From positions 2,234,501 through 2,298,500 of the forward strand of contig OY848917.1 of NCBI GenBank assembly GCA_963693285.1: a stretch of DNA of 64,000 nucleotides. The letters run 5' to 3'. Position numbers and translations under genes: made by a program. The notes beneath the pieces were generated by a model. The model was given only the letters and a program-made list of their open reading frames with translations. It was not told where the DNA came from and searched no databases. Shown here piece after piece: positions 33,732 through 56,591 of the stretch (position 1 is the first letter of the stretch; every line of letters starts with the position of its first letter). The stretch is from Xestospongia muta (lineage: Eukaryota; Porifera; Demospongiae; Haplosclerida; Petrosiidae).

Positions 33732-35444
33732 TTAACTTACACTCTCTACAATAAAGATCACATCTTTGTCATCATTTGTATTTGCATTATCAAGCACTCT
33801 CATATAATTATCTTCAACTATGTTTCTCATGTAAATCTCATAACTTTTCTCTCTTTGTCTTCGTTTATACCGTCTTGAAGCAACAAGATAGGTTATTAGT
33901 CCAAATATGCATATAAACAACTGAATTAACAAACTCCAAAAACTACAGGAAATCTTACCAGGACCATTTAAGTCCCAATATGTAAATGGGATTAATAGGA
34001 ACACTCCAATATTTATATATATAGCTCTTATTAACCAAAACATTCCTGTGAGCATACCACTCATATTAACAGGTGCTTGGCATGCTATAAATTCCAAAAT
34101 GAAAATTACACTTAATGCACCAACTAAACTTGAAAATGCAAATGGAATGATGTAATAAAGATATGACATGTTAATTACTTTACTTCCATTATGTAGGAAG
34201 CAACCTACTTCATCTTGAGTAATGAAATGTCCAACAGTATCAATTGTTATGATTGTGATTAGTGAAACTGTCATCACAATGTAAGTAATAGCAATTCCTT
34301 TGAGTGGGTTAAGAAGAAAATACTCAATTTTTGGAAAGAAAGGTATTATGATAAATTCTACAATTGGCACTACTATCACAATAACTTCATCAAATGCAGT
34401 CCATACTACATATGATCCATAACCATTGAGAGTAGTAGTTGCTTCATTAAGTGAGTTGGTGTAACGAAGAACTCCTAGTACAGTATGATAGTACACTATA
34501 AAGAAGCCAAATGTACTAAGCAAAACTGTAATTATCCTCCAAAATGTTTTAATGTCTTCTATATCAATTTCTTTAAAAGGACCACCATATTTTTCTTTAC
34601 CCAGGTCAATACGACTTGGTATCTTGTTCTCCCAGTATGTCAAAGCACTCCTGTTCACTGGCGTCTTGTGTTGCCAGGCATACTTCAGGACTTGATACAA
34701 CATCTTGTATGGATTTTTCTTTAATACTCCACTAAGGTTGAACTTATGATTTAGCCAACCATGAAGAATCAATGCTGTTGAAGTCCCTAAAAATATCACC
34801 ATTATTGTTACAATTAATAGCACTGGATTATAAATTGATTGAGGTACAAATGCAATATACCCAATACAGTAGCCAATATAGTACCCCCAAACAATCCAGT
34901 GAATAAAAGCCCTAGAATGTGTGTGTGGTTTGTCATAGAGCTGATCTAGACCAAATGGAGGAATATTGGTAAACAAACCAGCTGTACCGACCATTAACAG
35001 CAGCAGTGCAATTACTGATATTCCATATTTGGCTATGTTAACTGGTAGTCCACATGTTCCATACTGAATACAGTAACTAAAAACTTGAAGGACAGTTCCT
35101 AACCAACAGGACCATAGACTCAAATGTATAGCTTTCTCCCGACCAATCTTGGTATCGGCTAACCAGCCGGTAAAAGGATAGAGAATACAGAATATTATAA
35201 ATTGTAGTGTAGATGAAATAAATTTATGATTAGTGCTAATACTAGGAACAGGATAAAAACAAGATATTTCAGATGAAGTGCTTAATGATAATATGATATT
35301 GAAGCCAAGATCAACGCTAGCACTTGCTACGATAGAATCTAGTACGAGGAGCCAACTCTGCAAAGTCATCAAACGATTTCGTAACTCAATAGTGTACTTC
35401 ATATTCTTTGACAAAATCACTCTAAAGGGCGTGACAGACAACAA
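33732..35444 (-). CDS. POT/PTR2 (SLC15-type) oligopeptide transporter, intact copy B
   Basis: 570 residues, single exon, about 12 hydrophobic spans: the size and layout of a proton-coupled oligopeptide transporter of the major facilitator superfamily. Family-like segments include GWLADTKIGREKAIHLS after the second span, FGLDQLYDKPH, and the cytoplasmic loop YWENKIPSRIDLGKEKYGG. Translation may begin at the first ATG (35444) or 14 codons later at MKYTIELRNRL, the start shared with copy A; the second is more likely because only it is conserved. Substrate is presumably di- and tripeptides (family knowledge). Flanks on both sides match those of copy A at 12456-14117, so about 3.5 kb was duplicated together. 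Confidence 0.88.
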   Translation of the reverse strand: MLSVTPFRVILSKNMKYTIELRNRLMTLQSWLLVLDSIVASASVDLGFNIILSLSTSSEISCFYPVPSISTNHKFISSTLQFIIFCILYPFTGWLADTKIGREKAIHLSLWSCWLGTVLQVFSYCIQYGTCGLPVNIAKYGISVIALLLLMVGTAGLFTNIPPFGLDQLYDKPHTHSRAFIHWIVWGYYIGYCIGYIAFVPQSIYNPVLLIVTIMVIFLGTSTALILHGWLNHKFNLSGVLKKNPYKMLYQVLKYAWQHKTPVNRSALTYWENKIPSRIDLGKEKYGGPFKEIDIEDIKTFWRIITVLLSTFGFFIVYYHTVLGVLRYTNSLNEATTTLNGYGSYVVWTAFDEVIVIVVPIVEFIIIPFFPKIEYFLLNPLKGIAITYIVMTVSLITIITIDTVGHFITQDEVGCFLHNGSKVINMSYLYYIIPFAFSSLVGALSVIFILEFIACQAPVNMSGMLTGMFWLIRAIYINIGVFLLIPFTYWDLNGPGKISCSFWSLLIQLFICIFGLITYLVASRRYKRRQREKSYEIYMRNIVEDNYMRVLDNANTNDDKDVIFIVESVS

Positions 35445-36374
35445 ACCACAAAAATTTGAAATTTATTATTTTTATTAACTAGTAGTAATAGTAGTATACG
35501 TAGTAATCGTAGTATACCTAGGAAGTAGTAATGGTAGTAGTAGATCTCTCAATAATAAGCATATCATTCACTTATTTTTGCCTATTACAGTTAATGATTT
35601 GGTATATTTGCTTTGGTTTGTTATAATCATATTTTATACTTGTCTAGCTGTTCATTTTATCAGCAATACAAAATATCACAACAGTGTTGATGTTTTAAAA
35701 GCCATTTATTGCATAGTAGTATATTTGCTCAATGCTAAAGTTAATTTTGAAATGTAATGTTACAGTATACACAATCACAAATAATATTAATATCTGGTAC
35801 TCATCAGTGACCTTGATGTTCTTATCTTTGCGATAAACTGATCTTACATGTAATTGTCTAAAAACATTTCAATGTTGTAAATATGTCTTGAATGATATTG
35901 TCCAAGACGTCATCACATTCACTTTCATTCATAATGACAATTAGTCAATGACAAGTGTCATATATAGAACATTATGTTTTGACTTTAGAAAATGTTATCT
36001 CTTCAGTTTATCCAAATGTATTAGCACTGGCAATTGAACAGATATACTTATTTTGCACACACACTCAAACGATACAAAACACTCACAACTGATTTTGTTT
36101 CCCAAACTTTAAATTTTAAAATTGTTATGAACTCCAAATAAGTTGATTATAATTATCAGATCTACATTATGATATAGATAGCACTTAAAATAAAAGTTGG
36201 ATAGTCATTGAGATATTTCATTATAATTGATTGTTTATCTAGTCAAACATTTCGCAAAAACTTTACAAGGTTTATATGTGTTAATATCGACTTGATAAAT
36301 TATTGCCAATCAACTATTTTGAACTGTGTAGCAAAATCACATCTTATAAATATATATATATTGTCTTTAAAACA

Positions 36375-36525
36375 CATTGATTTATTTAACCAATGTAATG
36401 ATTACACATATTAATTGATTTAATTACCAATGTAATGGTTACACAAATTAATTGATTTAACCAATGTAATGGTTACACAAGTTAATTGATTTAACCAATA
36501 TATTGGTTACACAGATTGATTAATT
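36375..36525. repeat. Four imperfect tandem copies of a CCAATGTAAT-containing unit
   Basis: A unit of about 40 bp with core 'ttgatttaaccaatgtaatg' and 'gttacacaa' is repeated four times with minor changes. Each copy has a CCAAT box and TAAT homeodomain-type core. It lies between the transporter's 5' end and the 3' end of the HERC-like gene. Confidence 0.75.
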
Positions 36526-36539
36526 TGCGGTGGCCCGGT

Positions 36540-37252
36540 AGGTCGTGTAGTGTTTTGGGCCTAGTTTAGGGTTTAGGGTATTAACTTCCAATTAAAGTAC
36601 CGCATTCCACTCTAAACACCACTGATCAGAGTTCTGCTATTCATCTTTACCTTTGACTTAGTGTGTCATTAGTCCTCCATCAATCCAATTTGACAAAGAG
36701 CCAAACAATACAACAATAAGCTCTATAGTAATAGCAGGACCAAGCAGCTTGGAACAATCTTCCAAGCTTTTTGTCGAGGATGAAGGCAGTCAGATTTATA
36801 CCTGTTTCGTCTACCTCTGTTTCTTCTACTCTTGTTTGGTCTACTAACATACATGCTATTCCCAATTGGTCTAACAATTAAATAAGTTATCATCAATTAA
36901 TAGAACAGTAATTTTTATAACTATCAGAACAAAATCATCCATAATTAATCAATTCAAATCCCACCCTAGCAGCTAAATGCAAAGATATACTCTTCAAAAC
37001 TGTGGTCATTGCTACTAGATGACAAAGACTGACTTCTATTGACACTTGTTTGTTTTTAAAATATAATATTTTATGATTAAATTAACATTGTGAAGACATT
37101 ATTAAGAACACAAACAAGTTTATTAGATGGTAAAGGTACATTAGTAACAAAATAAATAGAGTAATTTTCTGGAATCACATATGCTATAGTTATAATATTT
37201 AATATAGTTATAATATCTAATACATAATATATATAATGTTTAGGACAAAGTG
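36540..37252. other. Spacer between transporter and HERC-like gene
   Basis: Contains a short GC-richer patch with two TTTAGGG units near 36563-36580. No coding region is supported; the minus-strand frame at 36680-36877 has no recognisable domain. Confidence 0.45.
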
Positions 37253-47461
<10,209 letters not shown>

Positions 47462-47837
47462 ACTGTTACACTAAAGAATGATAGAATCGTGTAATAACGA
47501 TGATCGTTGACTTAAATAATATTTAAATAGTTTGTAAGTTTGGAGTTATCAGATCCAATAGACAGTGGTCACAAAGGGCGACACTACTGGCAGCATTGAC
47601 TATAGAAAAATTGCTGAAGTAGATCTAGGCGTATACACGATAGCGTTATTCACAGTAAAGGTCAAATTACACCTTCCTTTGCTGTTTTTGTCTTCTAGAA
47701 GCTTCTTATTGTAGGCACTAGATTAGATCACACCCACACCGGTAACTATAGAGCTGATCAAAATATTGCCTAATTTGGGTGTGGTCTTCCCTCCCAATAA
47801 TTAACGTTGAACAAACGATATCTTAGCAATTGATCTG
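47462..47837. other. Putative HERC promoter region
   Basis: Spacer between the HERC start codon (minus strand) and the first membrane-family relic (plus strand). Less AT-rich than its surroundings; no gene seen. Confidence 0.4.
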
Positions 47838-48520
47838 GACTACTCTGTGGACAATGTACTGACGAACTCAGTCTCATTATAGGTTCAAATCAATGTGGAC
47901 ATTGTCCTAATGACTTTATAGCTCTTATCATTCCATTTGGTGTGGCTGGTATAGCTTTCTTCATTATGGCTTTAAGCCTAACTGATGAACGAGAACATCA
48001 ATTGACTTATAATCTATGCCTATTAATGTGGTCAAAATATATGATTCTATTTTCTTCCCTAATAGTCCTGTGAAACATCTTAATCAGTTTATTTCTATCT
48101 CAATCTAGATTTAGCTATTGAGGTTTGTTTCTTTGATGGTATGGATTCTTGCTATAAGGCATGTCTACAGTTTGTCTTTCCAGACTTTGTTTTGGATACT
48201 CATCATAATATTATCAGAATATTTTAGTAAAGCTGTTCAACTTGCACAGTCTCGGTATAGCTATATATTATGGTTATTCTCTCTTAACCAAGCTGATAAG
48301 AACTGTCTTTCCAGTGCTTTATTTCACCAATATTTAGTGTACTGGTAGGAATAATGCATTATTAAGGTGGTACATTGTTACCAATGTCTCATATTTGGGA
48401 GGTTAACCATTGTGTCTCTAAATTGTGAGGCTATTATATAAGCTTGCGTGTTTTTACATCTCTTAGTTGTTGTTATCTTCATGTATCTCCTTTTGATTGG
48501 AATATATTGACATTTTCCTT
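47838..48520 (+). pseudogene. Relic of the membrane part of the beta-helix/multi-span family
   Basis: Begins SGLLCGQCTDELSL and continues GSNQCGHCPNDFIALIIPFG, matching the Cys knot and first span of the intact gene (from about 10022). It then follows the family order through VGTINGL-like, QFISI, NLDLAIEVCFFDGMDSCYK and TKLIRTVFPVLYFTNI in shifting frames with stops. The ectodomain is missing. At least three frame changes and several stops. Confidence 0.8.
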
Positions 48521-50203
48521 TGATTTATCTAGATGGATTTTTAAATCTCAAGCTTATGTTTATGGCTCGCATGAACCTACAAACCTCTGAAAAACTCAAG
48601 CAACAAGTAACAATAAGTATTGTTTTAGCTATCAGTGTCATTTGTCGTGTTAATAATGTTTTATCATGTCTTGGATCGTCTGTTAAAATCTCATTTAATA
48701 ACACAACCAATTACAAAAATCAAGAATGGATCCCCTACCTTAATATGGTAAAGTAGTTCAGTGTCAGTGATATCATTAACAATGAGACGTGAATCATTAC
48801 TGCAAGATGACCAGTGTGACTGATTCTACTACATTAGCTGATTACTTGTCACTTCTATTTGTCATGTTTTATATGTTATATAATAGTGTAATGAGAATAA
48901 TAATAAGAAAATTGTACTGTTTTAGCAATTATTTAAGTCAAGTGCCACAATGTTACAATATTTATGTTATTGTTGTGCTAATGAAAGTGTTACCATTTCT
49001 ATTTGAACAAACATTTGATGTTTTTACATAATTATATCTAGTGACATGCACATTACATGACAATTACAAATAGTATACAGATTACCTATCGCTTACCATG
49101 TTACTGCTTATCACAACAGACACATGACACAAAACAAATTTGATCACAATCTATAACATGCCATAAGAGTGTATGATTAGTAGTGAGTGGGTGTGTAAAC
49201 TACATGATCAGTAAGTTTTTCATCTGGTTTAAAATGTAGTTATAACGTTTTTTTTTACTAATAAATACAGGAGTAGTTGATATATATGAGATCTTAAGTC
49301 AGTGTCTATTATTTTGTTTATAAGTATTCTTTATTCAGTAAAAGAATACTACAGTCTGTGCTTTAATTTTTCGTCTGACAAATTTTCAAACCCAAATAAC
49401 ATCAATATAATATCGCCATTATTATGTAGTGTTGTTTAGTGTTTATATGTGTGAATATAGGACTAAAGCAAGTATCTACATGTTATTAACATTTATAACT
49501 GCAACACAATAATTGTTAGAATGGAGTCCTACATTTTGAATTATTTTTGAAATATTAAGCTAAGTAAGAGATTTAATTTAAATAGATGGAAAGTTCAGCT
49601 TCAATGACTGTGTTAACGACTTTTCAAATTAACTTAGTCAACATAGACTCAGGTTGTAGTCGATCTAGACGAAACTTTTACATTGTCTTCTTTAGTGAAG
49701 AAATAAGATGTCGTATATGTCCCAAAATTAAAATAGGAAATAAGCAAGAGGAAACTTTGTCTCGTGTACCCAGGTGTACAGAAAAGTAATTCTCATTTCG
49801 CTAGCCACGCGAGACTAGAGAAAACTGTTTGCCAAATAAAAGAAAAAAATTGTAAAAGGAATGGGGACATAATATTCAAGGTTCCATCAACAAATATGGC
49901 TTTTACCTTTCAAAGGATTCTCTTTTATTAAGAAAGTATACACGTTATATATTTTTTGACGATATCTTACGCAATGCACGTGAAAGGTGGTATCGTTTAA
50001 ATAAACAATCTTGGGTGGCCTTTTCACTAAATGGTTGTCTTTTAATAACGATCTATTTCAAACGTTATTGAAATTTACTGAATATCTGTTTGGTTCTTGT
50101 AGCGATCTTTAGAAGTACCTAGATATTTTAGAAGGTGAATTTTGACACAAAGGCACCCGATAGTATTTGATTCATTTGTGGTGCTGTTGAACACACTATC
50201 ATC
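48521..50203. other. AT-rich spacer
   Basis: Several short open frames (48520-48756, 48789-49031, 49586-49789) without recognisable domains. The first two may be more decayed C-terminal sequence of the preceding relic. No gene supported. Confidence 0.45.
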
Positions 50204-52030
50204 ATGAGCTGGTGTCGGATCTATTGTATAACATCAGTTATACTGTATATTTGCAGTGGATATGCTACTGCTTCTGAGTATTATGTCTCTGCAACTCCTA
50301 ATGGAGCACCTTGTCTTCCCATTTACCTACCTTGTCACAACCTTTCCTACTATGCCAGTGATTATATGTTTTTCTTCACTAATAATGCAATCTTCTACTT
50401 TCTAGTGGGAGCTCATACTCTACAAGGTACATTAAATATCAGTAATGTAAGTAATATAACACTTCAAGGACTGGGTCATATAGAGCAAGGCTTCCATGAG
50501 ACAATTATGCAATCTACCTCAGTAATAAGGTGTAGCGATAACAACAAAGCTGGTATAGCATTTACTAATAATAGAGATGTTATAATAAAATCATTAACAA
50601 TAGCAAACTGTGAGTTTGATACTCACATCTCTGGCATACAATTAATGTTAGCTTACCCATTATTGACATCAATAATATCACATTGAAATGGTTATCAGTT
50701 CAGAATGGGTCGGTTATGGACTCTTTCTTGTCAATGCTCTTGAAGTGTTAATTGTTAATTCTTCATTTGCTAATAATGGAGCTGAGTCTTTAGTAGCCAA
50801 TACACATATAGCCTATGATCACCAGCTTAAAACAATGCCTAGAGTTAATATTGTAAAATCAAATTTTACACTAGGCTTAGGAGGTGGTATGGTTTTGTTC
50901 TATGGTAATGATAATGAAGCTAAGATAATTGTTGAAAACAGTACATTTTCACACAATATTGCTCAGTATCAAGGAGGAGCAGTGTACGTTGCTTTGTTAG
51001 GAGTTGGAAGTATTGAGTTTAATAACTGCACTATATACAACAATACTGTTCAGCAATTTGATGGAGGAGGAGTGTACATTAGTTCACATAAGAATAGTAG
51101 TATTGTGTTTTGTGACTGTATTATATACAACAATATTGCTCAGCAATTTTATGGAGGAGGAGTGTATATTGATTTATATGAAGGAGGTGGTAGCATTGAC
51201 TTTGGTAATTGCACTATATACAATAATATTGCTCAATCTGAAGGAGGAGGTGTGTATATCGATTTGTATGATGGAGGTGGTACTATTGAACTTCATAACT
51301 GCACTATACACGACAATGCTGCATATTTTGGATCAGGGCTGTTTCTCCATTCTCTTCAAATTAAATCAAGAGCTATTTTTAATTTTAGAAATGTTTTATT
51401 TCATTTCAATAAAGCAAGAAATAAACTGGCTATATATCAAAAAGTATATCAATCTGCTTTTGTGTTATTCAACATTGTATATCAATCTGCTGTTGTGTTA
51501 TTCAACATTGTTAATGTTACATTTGACCAAATTGAGATTAGTAATCATAACACAACTGGTTGAGTGGGTGTCAATATCCAGATTAAATTTGATGGACACA
51601 GCACATTTGTAAACAATTCTGGTATTGATGGTGGAGGCATTGCTTTGTATAAGTCTTCTCAGTTATTACTAAAGAACAATGTAAACAAGACACTGAACAT
51701 ATCATTTATCAATAATCATGCCAATGAGTCAGGTGGTTGAATCTTAGCATCACAAGTACTTGATGTAGACAAGAGTATTGATTGTTCCTTCGAAGTCATT
51801 CATCATCATTCTTACTATAATCCTAGTGCTGTATTATATTTTATCAACAATACAGCTGATATATCAGGTGATGTCCTATATGGTGGTAATGTTGACAATT
51901 GTCTTAATGATGATGAGTTTAACAACCTTTTTATCTATTCCCAACAGATGGGTCTATCAGTAGTGTCATCAGACCCTATTCAAGTGTGTTTATGTCTTTT
52001 TATTAGAGATATCACCATGACAACCAGTCC
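50204..52030 (+). pseudogene. Relic of the ectodomain part of the beta-helix/multi-span family
   Basis: Starts with a signal peptide and SEYYVSATPNGAPC, closely matching the N-terminus of the intact 1191-residue protein. Lesions: a frame change around 50640-50690; TGA at 51561 where the intact copy has a Leu codon; TGA near 51738 inside a GGG motif. It ends around 52030 with no membrane part. Within the beta-helix it has a run of near-identical repeats (50940-51320) that the intact copy lacks. Recent loss is likely because long open frames remain (50688-51563 is 291 codons). Confidence 0.85.
50940..51325 (+). repeat. Four coding tandem repeats of about 33 residues
   Basis: Each about 96-102 bp unit encodes the pattern NCTIYNN(T/I)(V/A)Q, spacer, GGGVYI, spacer, GSI. 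Units start near 50940, 51028, 51124 and 51208. Each repeat corresponds to one or two coils of a parallel beta-helix. Confidence 0.8.
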
Positions 52031-52820
52031 AATTATGTTATGATTACTATTATGTTTGTGTGTGTGCTCATAACATAACTAATTAATTGTGTTTTTTTGT
52101 CCTCACTAATTCATATAATTGCATTAGTTTATTTTATGTAAAAGTATACATTTATGATGAAGCCATTGCTTATATGAAAATCAGTCAAGCTTGTCACATA
52201 TTGTGAAAACTGCAGCATCTGTAATGTTATCCCAAATTACATGTTATATGTTATATATTATTTAGTTATATAATTTAATATTCAGTTGTGTTTACAGTAC
52301 ACTTGAAGAACAAACATATGGGATGACTGTCCTAAGATTTAGATGACTAAAGTTCCAATTATAGGAAACATTGTTTTCTTGCAAAAATGTTCACCAACAA
52401 TACTATACTTATTGTTCAAAACTAAATCATTAGAATTAATATCATTTGAAATCTTTTCTTGACATGTACATTCATCAGTGATTTCATAAATTAACTCATT
52501 TAGATGTTTGAAAAATCAGCAGTAAAGTGTATTATTGTATTATCTGGTTCTAGAATTGGAGTATGTTAGAACAATCACAATACGTATAGAGTTAGGCTTA
52601 CAGTAAAGACATCTGTATCTTTTGTTTATATAATATTATTAAGATGATGTAAACAATATACAATATTGAATTCTTTATTAAATTATAATAGTATTTAAAG
52701 GTGACTAGCATAACAAATAATCATTCCTTTTGAATTTCTTTTTCAAAATAAGCCATATTAAATAAACAAAACAGTGAACAATAAAGTATTTTTTCAGTAT
52801 AAGTCTAAGTTACACAGACA
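52031..52820. other. AT-rich spacer
   Basis: No open frame or repeat that I can support. The last part holds the promoter and leader of the receptor gene starting at 52821. Confidence 0.45.
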
Positions 52821-55800
52821 ATGAAACTGGAGATATTATCATTATGTTATATTCTACTACTAGTACAACTAGGAGATGGACAAGAACCTACCAACAGACC
52901 TAGTAATGGTAAGTAGTTGTTGATACAGTGATCATTGATATATGATTCATAATGACAGGTGTACATCTGTATCTACCCTATGAGAATAGGATAATACCAG
53001 ACTTCTCAATGTTATATGCAGGACAGTTCTTTAATATTGACCAAAATAATGATGGCACTAATGATGCCATATGGTGTCAAAGTGCTAATAATGATTCTAA
53101 TATTGGACTTTGGTATTATCCTAATGGCACTCAAGTACCTTTGTTTACTGGAGATCTTGCTGCTCTGAATGCACCAGTTCCTGTATTCTCTAAAAGGTTT
53201 ACAGGTCAGATTGCACTTGCTAGAAATTATGGATTATTAGGAGTAGAAGGTCTGTACACCTGCATCATTCCTGATGAGAATGGAGTGAATGAAACACTAG
53301 TAATAGGAGTATACAGAAATACTAATTACAATAGCAATGGTCAGAGATTGAATAATGTAGTAATAAAAGTGATGATACATGTTACTCCTATATAGATGGT
53401 CCAGATGCAGACCCCTCCATGCAGTTCTCTCTAGTATCCACGAGAGATGCTAACCCTCCTGTCTTCACTCTAACCTTCAATGTCTCTGATGGACCTCCCA
53501 CTTATGTCACTTGCATGGTTGGAAGTAACACATTTGCCATTGTTAGTGGTGATCTGTCTCGTGTCATTTTGAATGGACCAGAATCTGCTACACATGTGAC
53601 ACTGACAATTAGGATGAGACAGACTGACACCTACCATTGTATTGTCTCCAATGCCAGGGTAATTGGTGGTCCTTCTCCTGGACATAGTGGTCCAAATGCT
53701 ACAACTAGCAGTAGTTCATCACAGCCCATAACAGGTTTATAAATCATAGAGTAGGATGAATATGTCTTCTTTGTCATAGTTGCAGGCACTCCTTCTGGTC
53801 TAATTGCTACAAGACTGAACACAAGTCTGTCTCATGTGCAACTCTCCTGGTCATCTGTATCTGGAGTTGCTGGCTATGAGGTGTTCTATCATCTTAGTTG
53901 CTGCTCTCCTATGAGTGCAGGAACTACCACTAAAACAATGATGAATATAACATCAGGACTCAGTTTACTCAAAACATATGAGTTCTTTGTAGTATCATAT
54001 GGCAGTGAGGGTAATACAGTACTACCTAGTGATCATAGTAACAATGCCACAGTGACATTATGTAAGTAAATCATATATAAAGCACCAGTGTGGAACTCTT
54101 TTATTACAGCAATTCCTCACTTGACCACTCTGATTCTCACTCCAACTAAGACCACTATTACTATGACATGGATACCACCTTCATTTCCTCCTCAAACATA
54201 TCTGGCTTACCATCAATGTCTTAGACTATGTGAACAGACATTAAGCCCTTCTGTATACTCTGATTCAATTGTATCACCATATATATTAACTGGTATTAAC
54301 CCTAGTATTTACTGTATTGTCAGTCTTATTGGAGTATATGGTGGTAGTGACCATATCCTAGTTACTGGAAATGCTACTACACTCTCATCTGGTAAATATA
54401 ATGTATCCTCACATTTATAATTTTATGCTGATCTCTCATTTCTACAGCACCCACTTCATCTGCCAGTAATATTACTATCTCATCAGTTGAAGCAAGGTCC
54501 ATGACTATCTCATGGGATGAGGTACCTTGCTCTGGGCAGAATGGACCCATCACTGGTTACTTACTCTACTACACTAATTCAACGTTCAGACATACTCTTA
54601 ACATCATTGGAGGAGACAACAGACACTACAACCTCACAACACTCACACCCTATACTAGCTACACTGTGACAGTAACAGCATATAACAATGCTGGGACTGG
54701 ACCAGTAAGTAGTGATTTAATACAACAGACAAAAGAAGCCGGTTAGTCAAATTACTACTGCTGTATAATGTATTATTAATACTCTGTAGAACCTGGTATA
54801 GTATCTGGTCTAATACATACTGGCATAGATGTACAAGTGATTAACATTACATGGAATATACCTACTAACCCCAATGGTGTTATTACTATGTATGAGATAT
54901 GTTATAGACAGTTGAATAGTAATAGTCGATGCAATATGACTAATACAGCCAACACATGGTACAGTATAAAAGGATTACTACCAATCACTAACTACACTAT
55001 TGAAGTTAGAGCATATACCAGTGTAGGAGCAGGAGAATGGAGTTATATACAAGTTTCTACTGCTTTACCATGTGAGTTTGATGAAATGATTATCGAGTCA
55101 TTGTCTTTTAAATGTATATATGCAGATGTAGAAGGTCTTTCTGTTAAAGTTGTTGGTAGTATTATTTTCATATCATGGTCTTCATTGGACATTATATATC
55201 TCACAAGTTATTTGTTACGATACAGACAAGTTGATGAAGTAACACATCAAGATATCATTATACCCTCATCTCTCTTAGGTATTGGACTACCAAATTTAGT
55301 GAAAGGAAAGGATTACGTATTTCAAATATCAAGTGTATTAGCAATTAATAAAGTGACATATAATGGTCCTATATCTTCTCCGGTGACTATATTTATACCA
55401 GAGCCAATATCATCAACAATTCAATCAGCTTGTCCTCTAACAATAACAAAGACTTTACCTTATCTGATCTCCTCTTATGCTCCATCATCGGTATCACAGG
55501 AGAGTTGTTCTGGTCCTCTAGTTGGTATATCATTGTTAGCAGTGATAGTGGTCATATTACTTATTATATTAACCATATATACTGGACTAGTACTCTACCA
55601 CCATAAGAGAAAGGGATACAATATTACCAAGTAAGATAACCCTCAGAAATATTATATATAGTGTAGCCTTTGTCTCTATAGCAACCAACAGCCCATTACT
55701 ATGGCAACCTGTCCAGCATATACTAAGATAGAGGCTCACTCTACATCACTTGGAAATTATGAAAATATAACACAGTATGTTAAATATATAGTCCACATTA

Positions 55801-56046
55801 TAAGGCAATGTTGAACACTTAACTTATATTTTCTGTACATTATTTCATTTTATTATATTCCTATTAATAGTTAACTAATAATTAATAATTAATAATAATT
55901 AATATTTATCATAATTATTATGATAATTATATCTATTTCACAGAAGCACCAAAGAACCGTTGTACAAAACAACTGATCAAAAACAACCAATTTATGAAGT
56001 CATGATCACTGATACTACAACTCAACAAGAGACTGTTTATCTATAA
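52821..56046 (+). CDS. Single-pass FN3 receptor with tyrosine-motif tail (9 exons)
   Basis: Exons 52821-52908, 52959-53339, 53396-53734, 53780-54061, 54110-54391, 54448-54741, 54790-55630, 55682-55774 and 55944-56046 join in frame to 900 residues. The 56-nt intron at 53340-53395 is inferred: it is the only GT-AG pair I found that restores the frame past the TAG at 53393. A signal peptide (about 1-20) precedes an Ig-like region (about 30-269; SRRF-like strand, GLYTCI and TYHCIVSN are Ig cysteine-strand motifs). Then come five fibronectin type III domains (exons 4, 5, 6 and two in exon 7), one membrane span (about 800-823), a basic stop-transfer, and a tail of about 75 residues. Introns flanking the FN3 exons are all phase 1, as is usual for shuffled extracellular modules. 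The tail has NYENI, IYEVM and TVYL, candidate SH2-binding sites. Ligand unknown; adhesion or immune-type receptor is inference. Confidence 0.85.
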
Positions 56047-56591
56047 GGGAACAGTCTATGATAAACTTGTGCATAGTAGGCTACAGGATAGATTTAATTT
56101 AGGACAGACTTTAATGTATTAGCTTTAGCTTAATATATAGAAAGAGATATAATTATCATGTCTTTTAAAATTTAGTAATTGTGTCTGTTTTGTGACTACA
56201 ATTTTGTATATACATCATGCAGTGTGAATTTGACTGATAATATATTTTACTGCACTTGAATGATTTATATGATTTATAGTGATGCTTAGGTGGACCAATG
56301 GTACTTGACAAAGCTACACAGAGGTTTGATAAAATGACCATACCTACAGTACTATATGAACTTTCATAGAGCATCTGTAGTTAACCCAATATGAAATATA
56401 CACCACTGTTGGTAACTTTGATATGTCCTCACATTTTACTATAAATCTTTATAAATGGCAAACTAAGAGCTATCAATACAACAACAACATATATACAAAA
56501 AAGTCTAAAAGAAACTATAAAAAATATGCACTCATACTATAACTACAGTTTTGTTCAAAATAATAATATACAAGGAGTATACATGTACAGT
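56047..56591. other. Convergent 3' spacer
   Basis: Lies between the 3' ends of the receptor (+) and the DNRLRE-like gene (-). AT-rich, presumably 3' UTRs; no gene seen. Confidence 0.5.

Noticed and set aside
36560..36582. Interstitial telomere repeat
   Set aside because: Only two TTTAGGG units; animal telomeres are TTAGGG and a run this short is expected by chance.
49586..49789. Short basic ORF with Cys-x-x-Cys
   Set aside because: A single CRICPK segment is not enough for a zinc-binding domain and no homologous context is present.
47838..52030. One split member of the beta-helix/multi-span family
   Set aside because: The membrane part (47838-48520) lies before the N-terminal part (50204-52030) on the same strand, the wrong order for one gene, so they are two relics.
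53340..53419. Frameshift and stop in the FN3 receptor
   Set aside because: The apparent stop at 53393 is explained by a 56-nt GT-AG intron (53340-53395) of the same size as its neighbours and of the right phase, after which all nine exons total a multiple of three.
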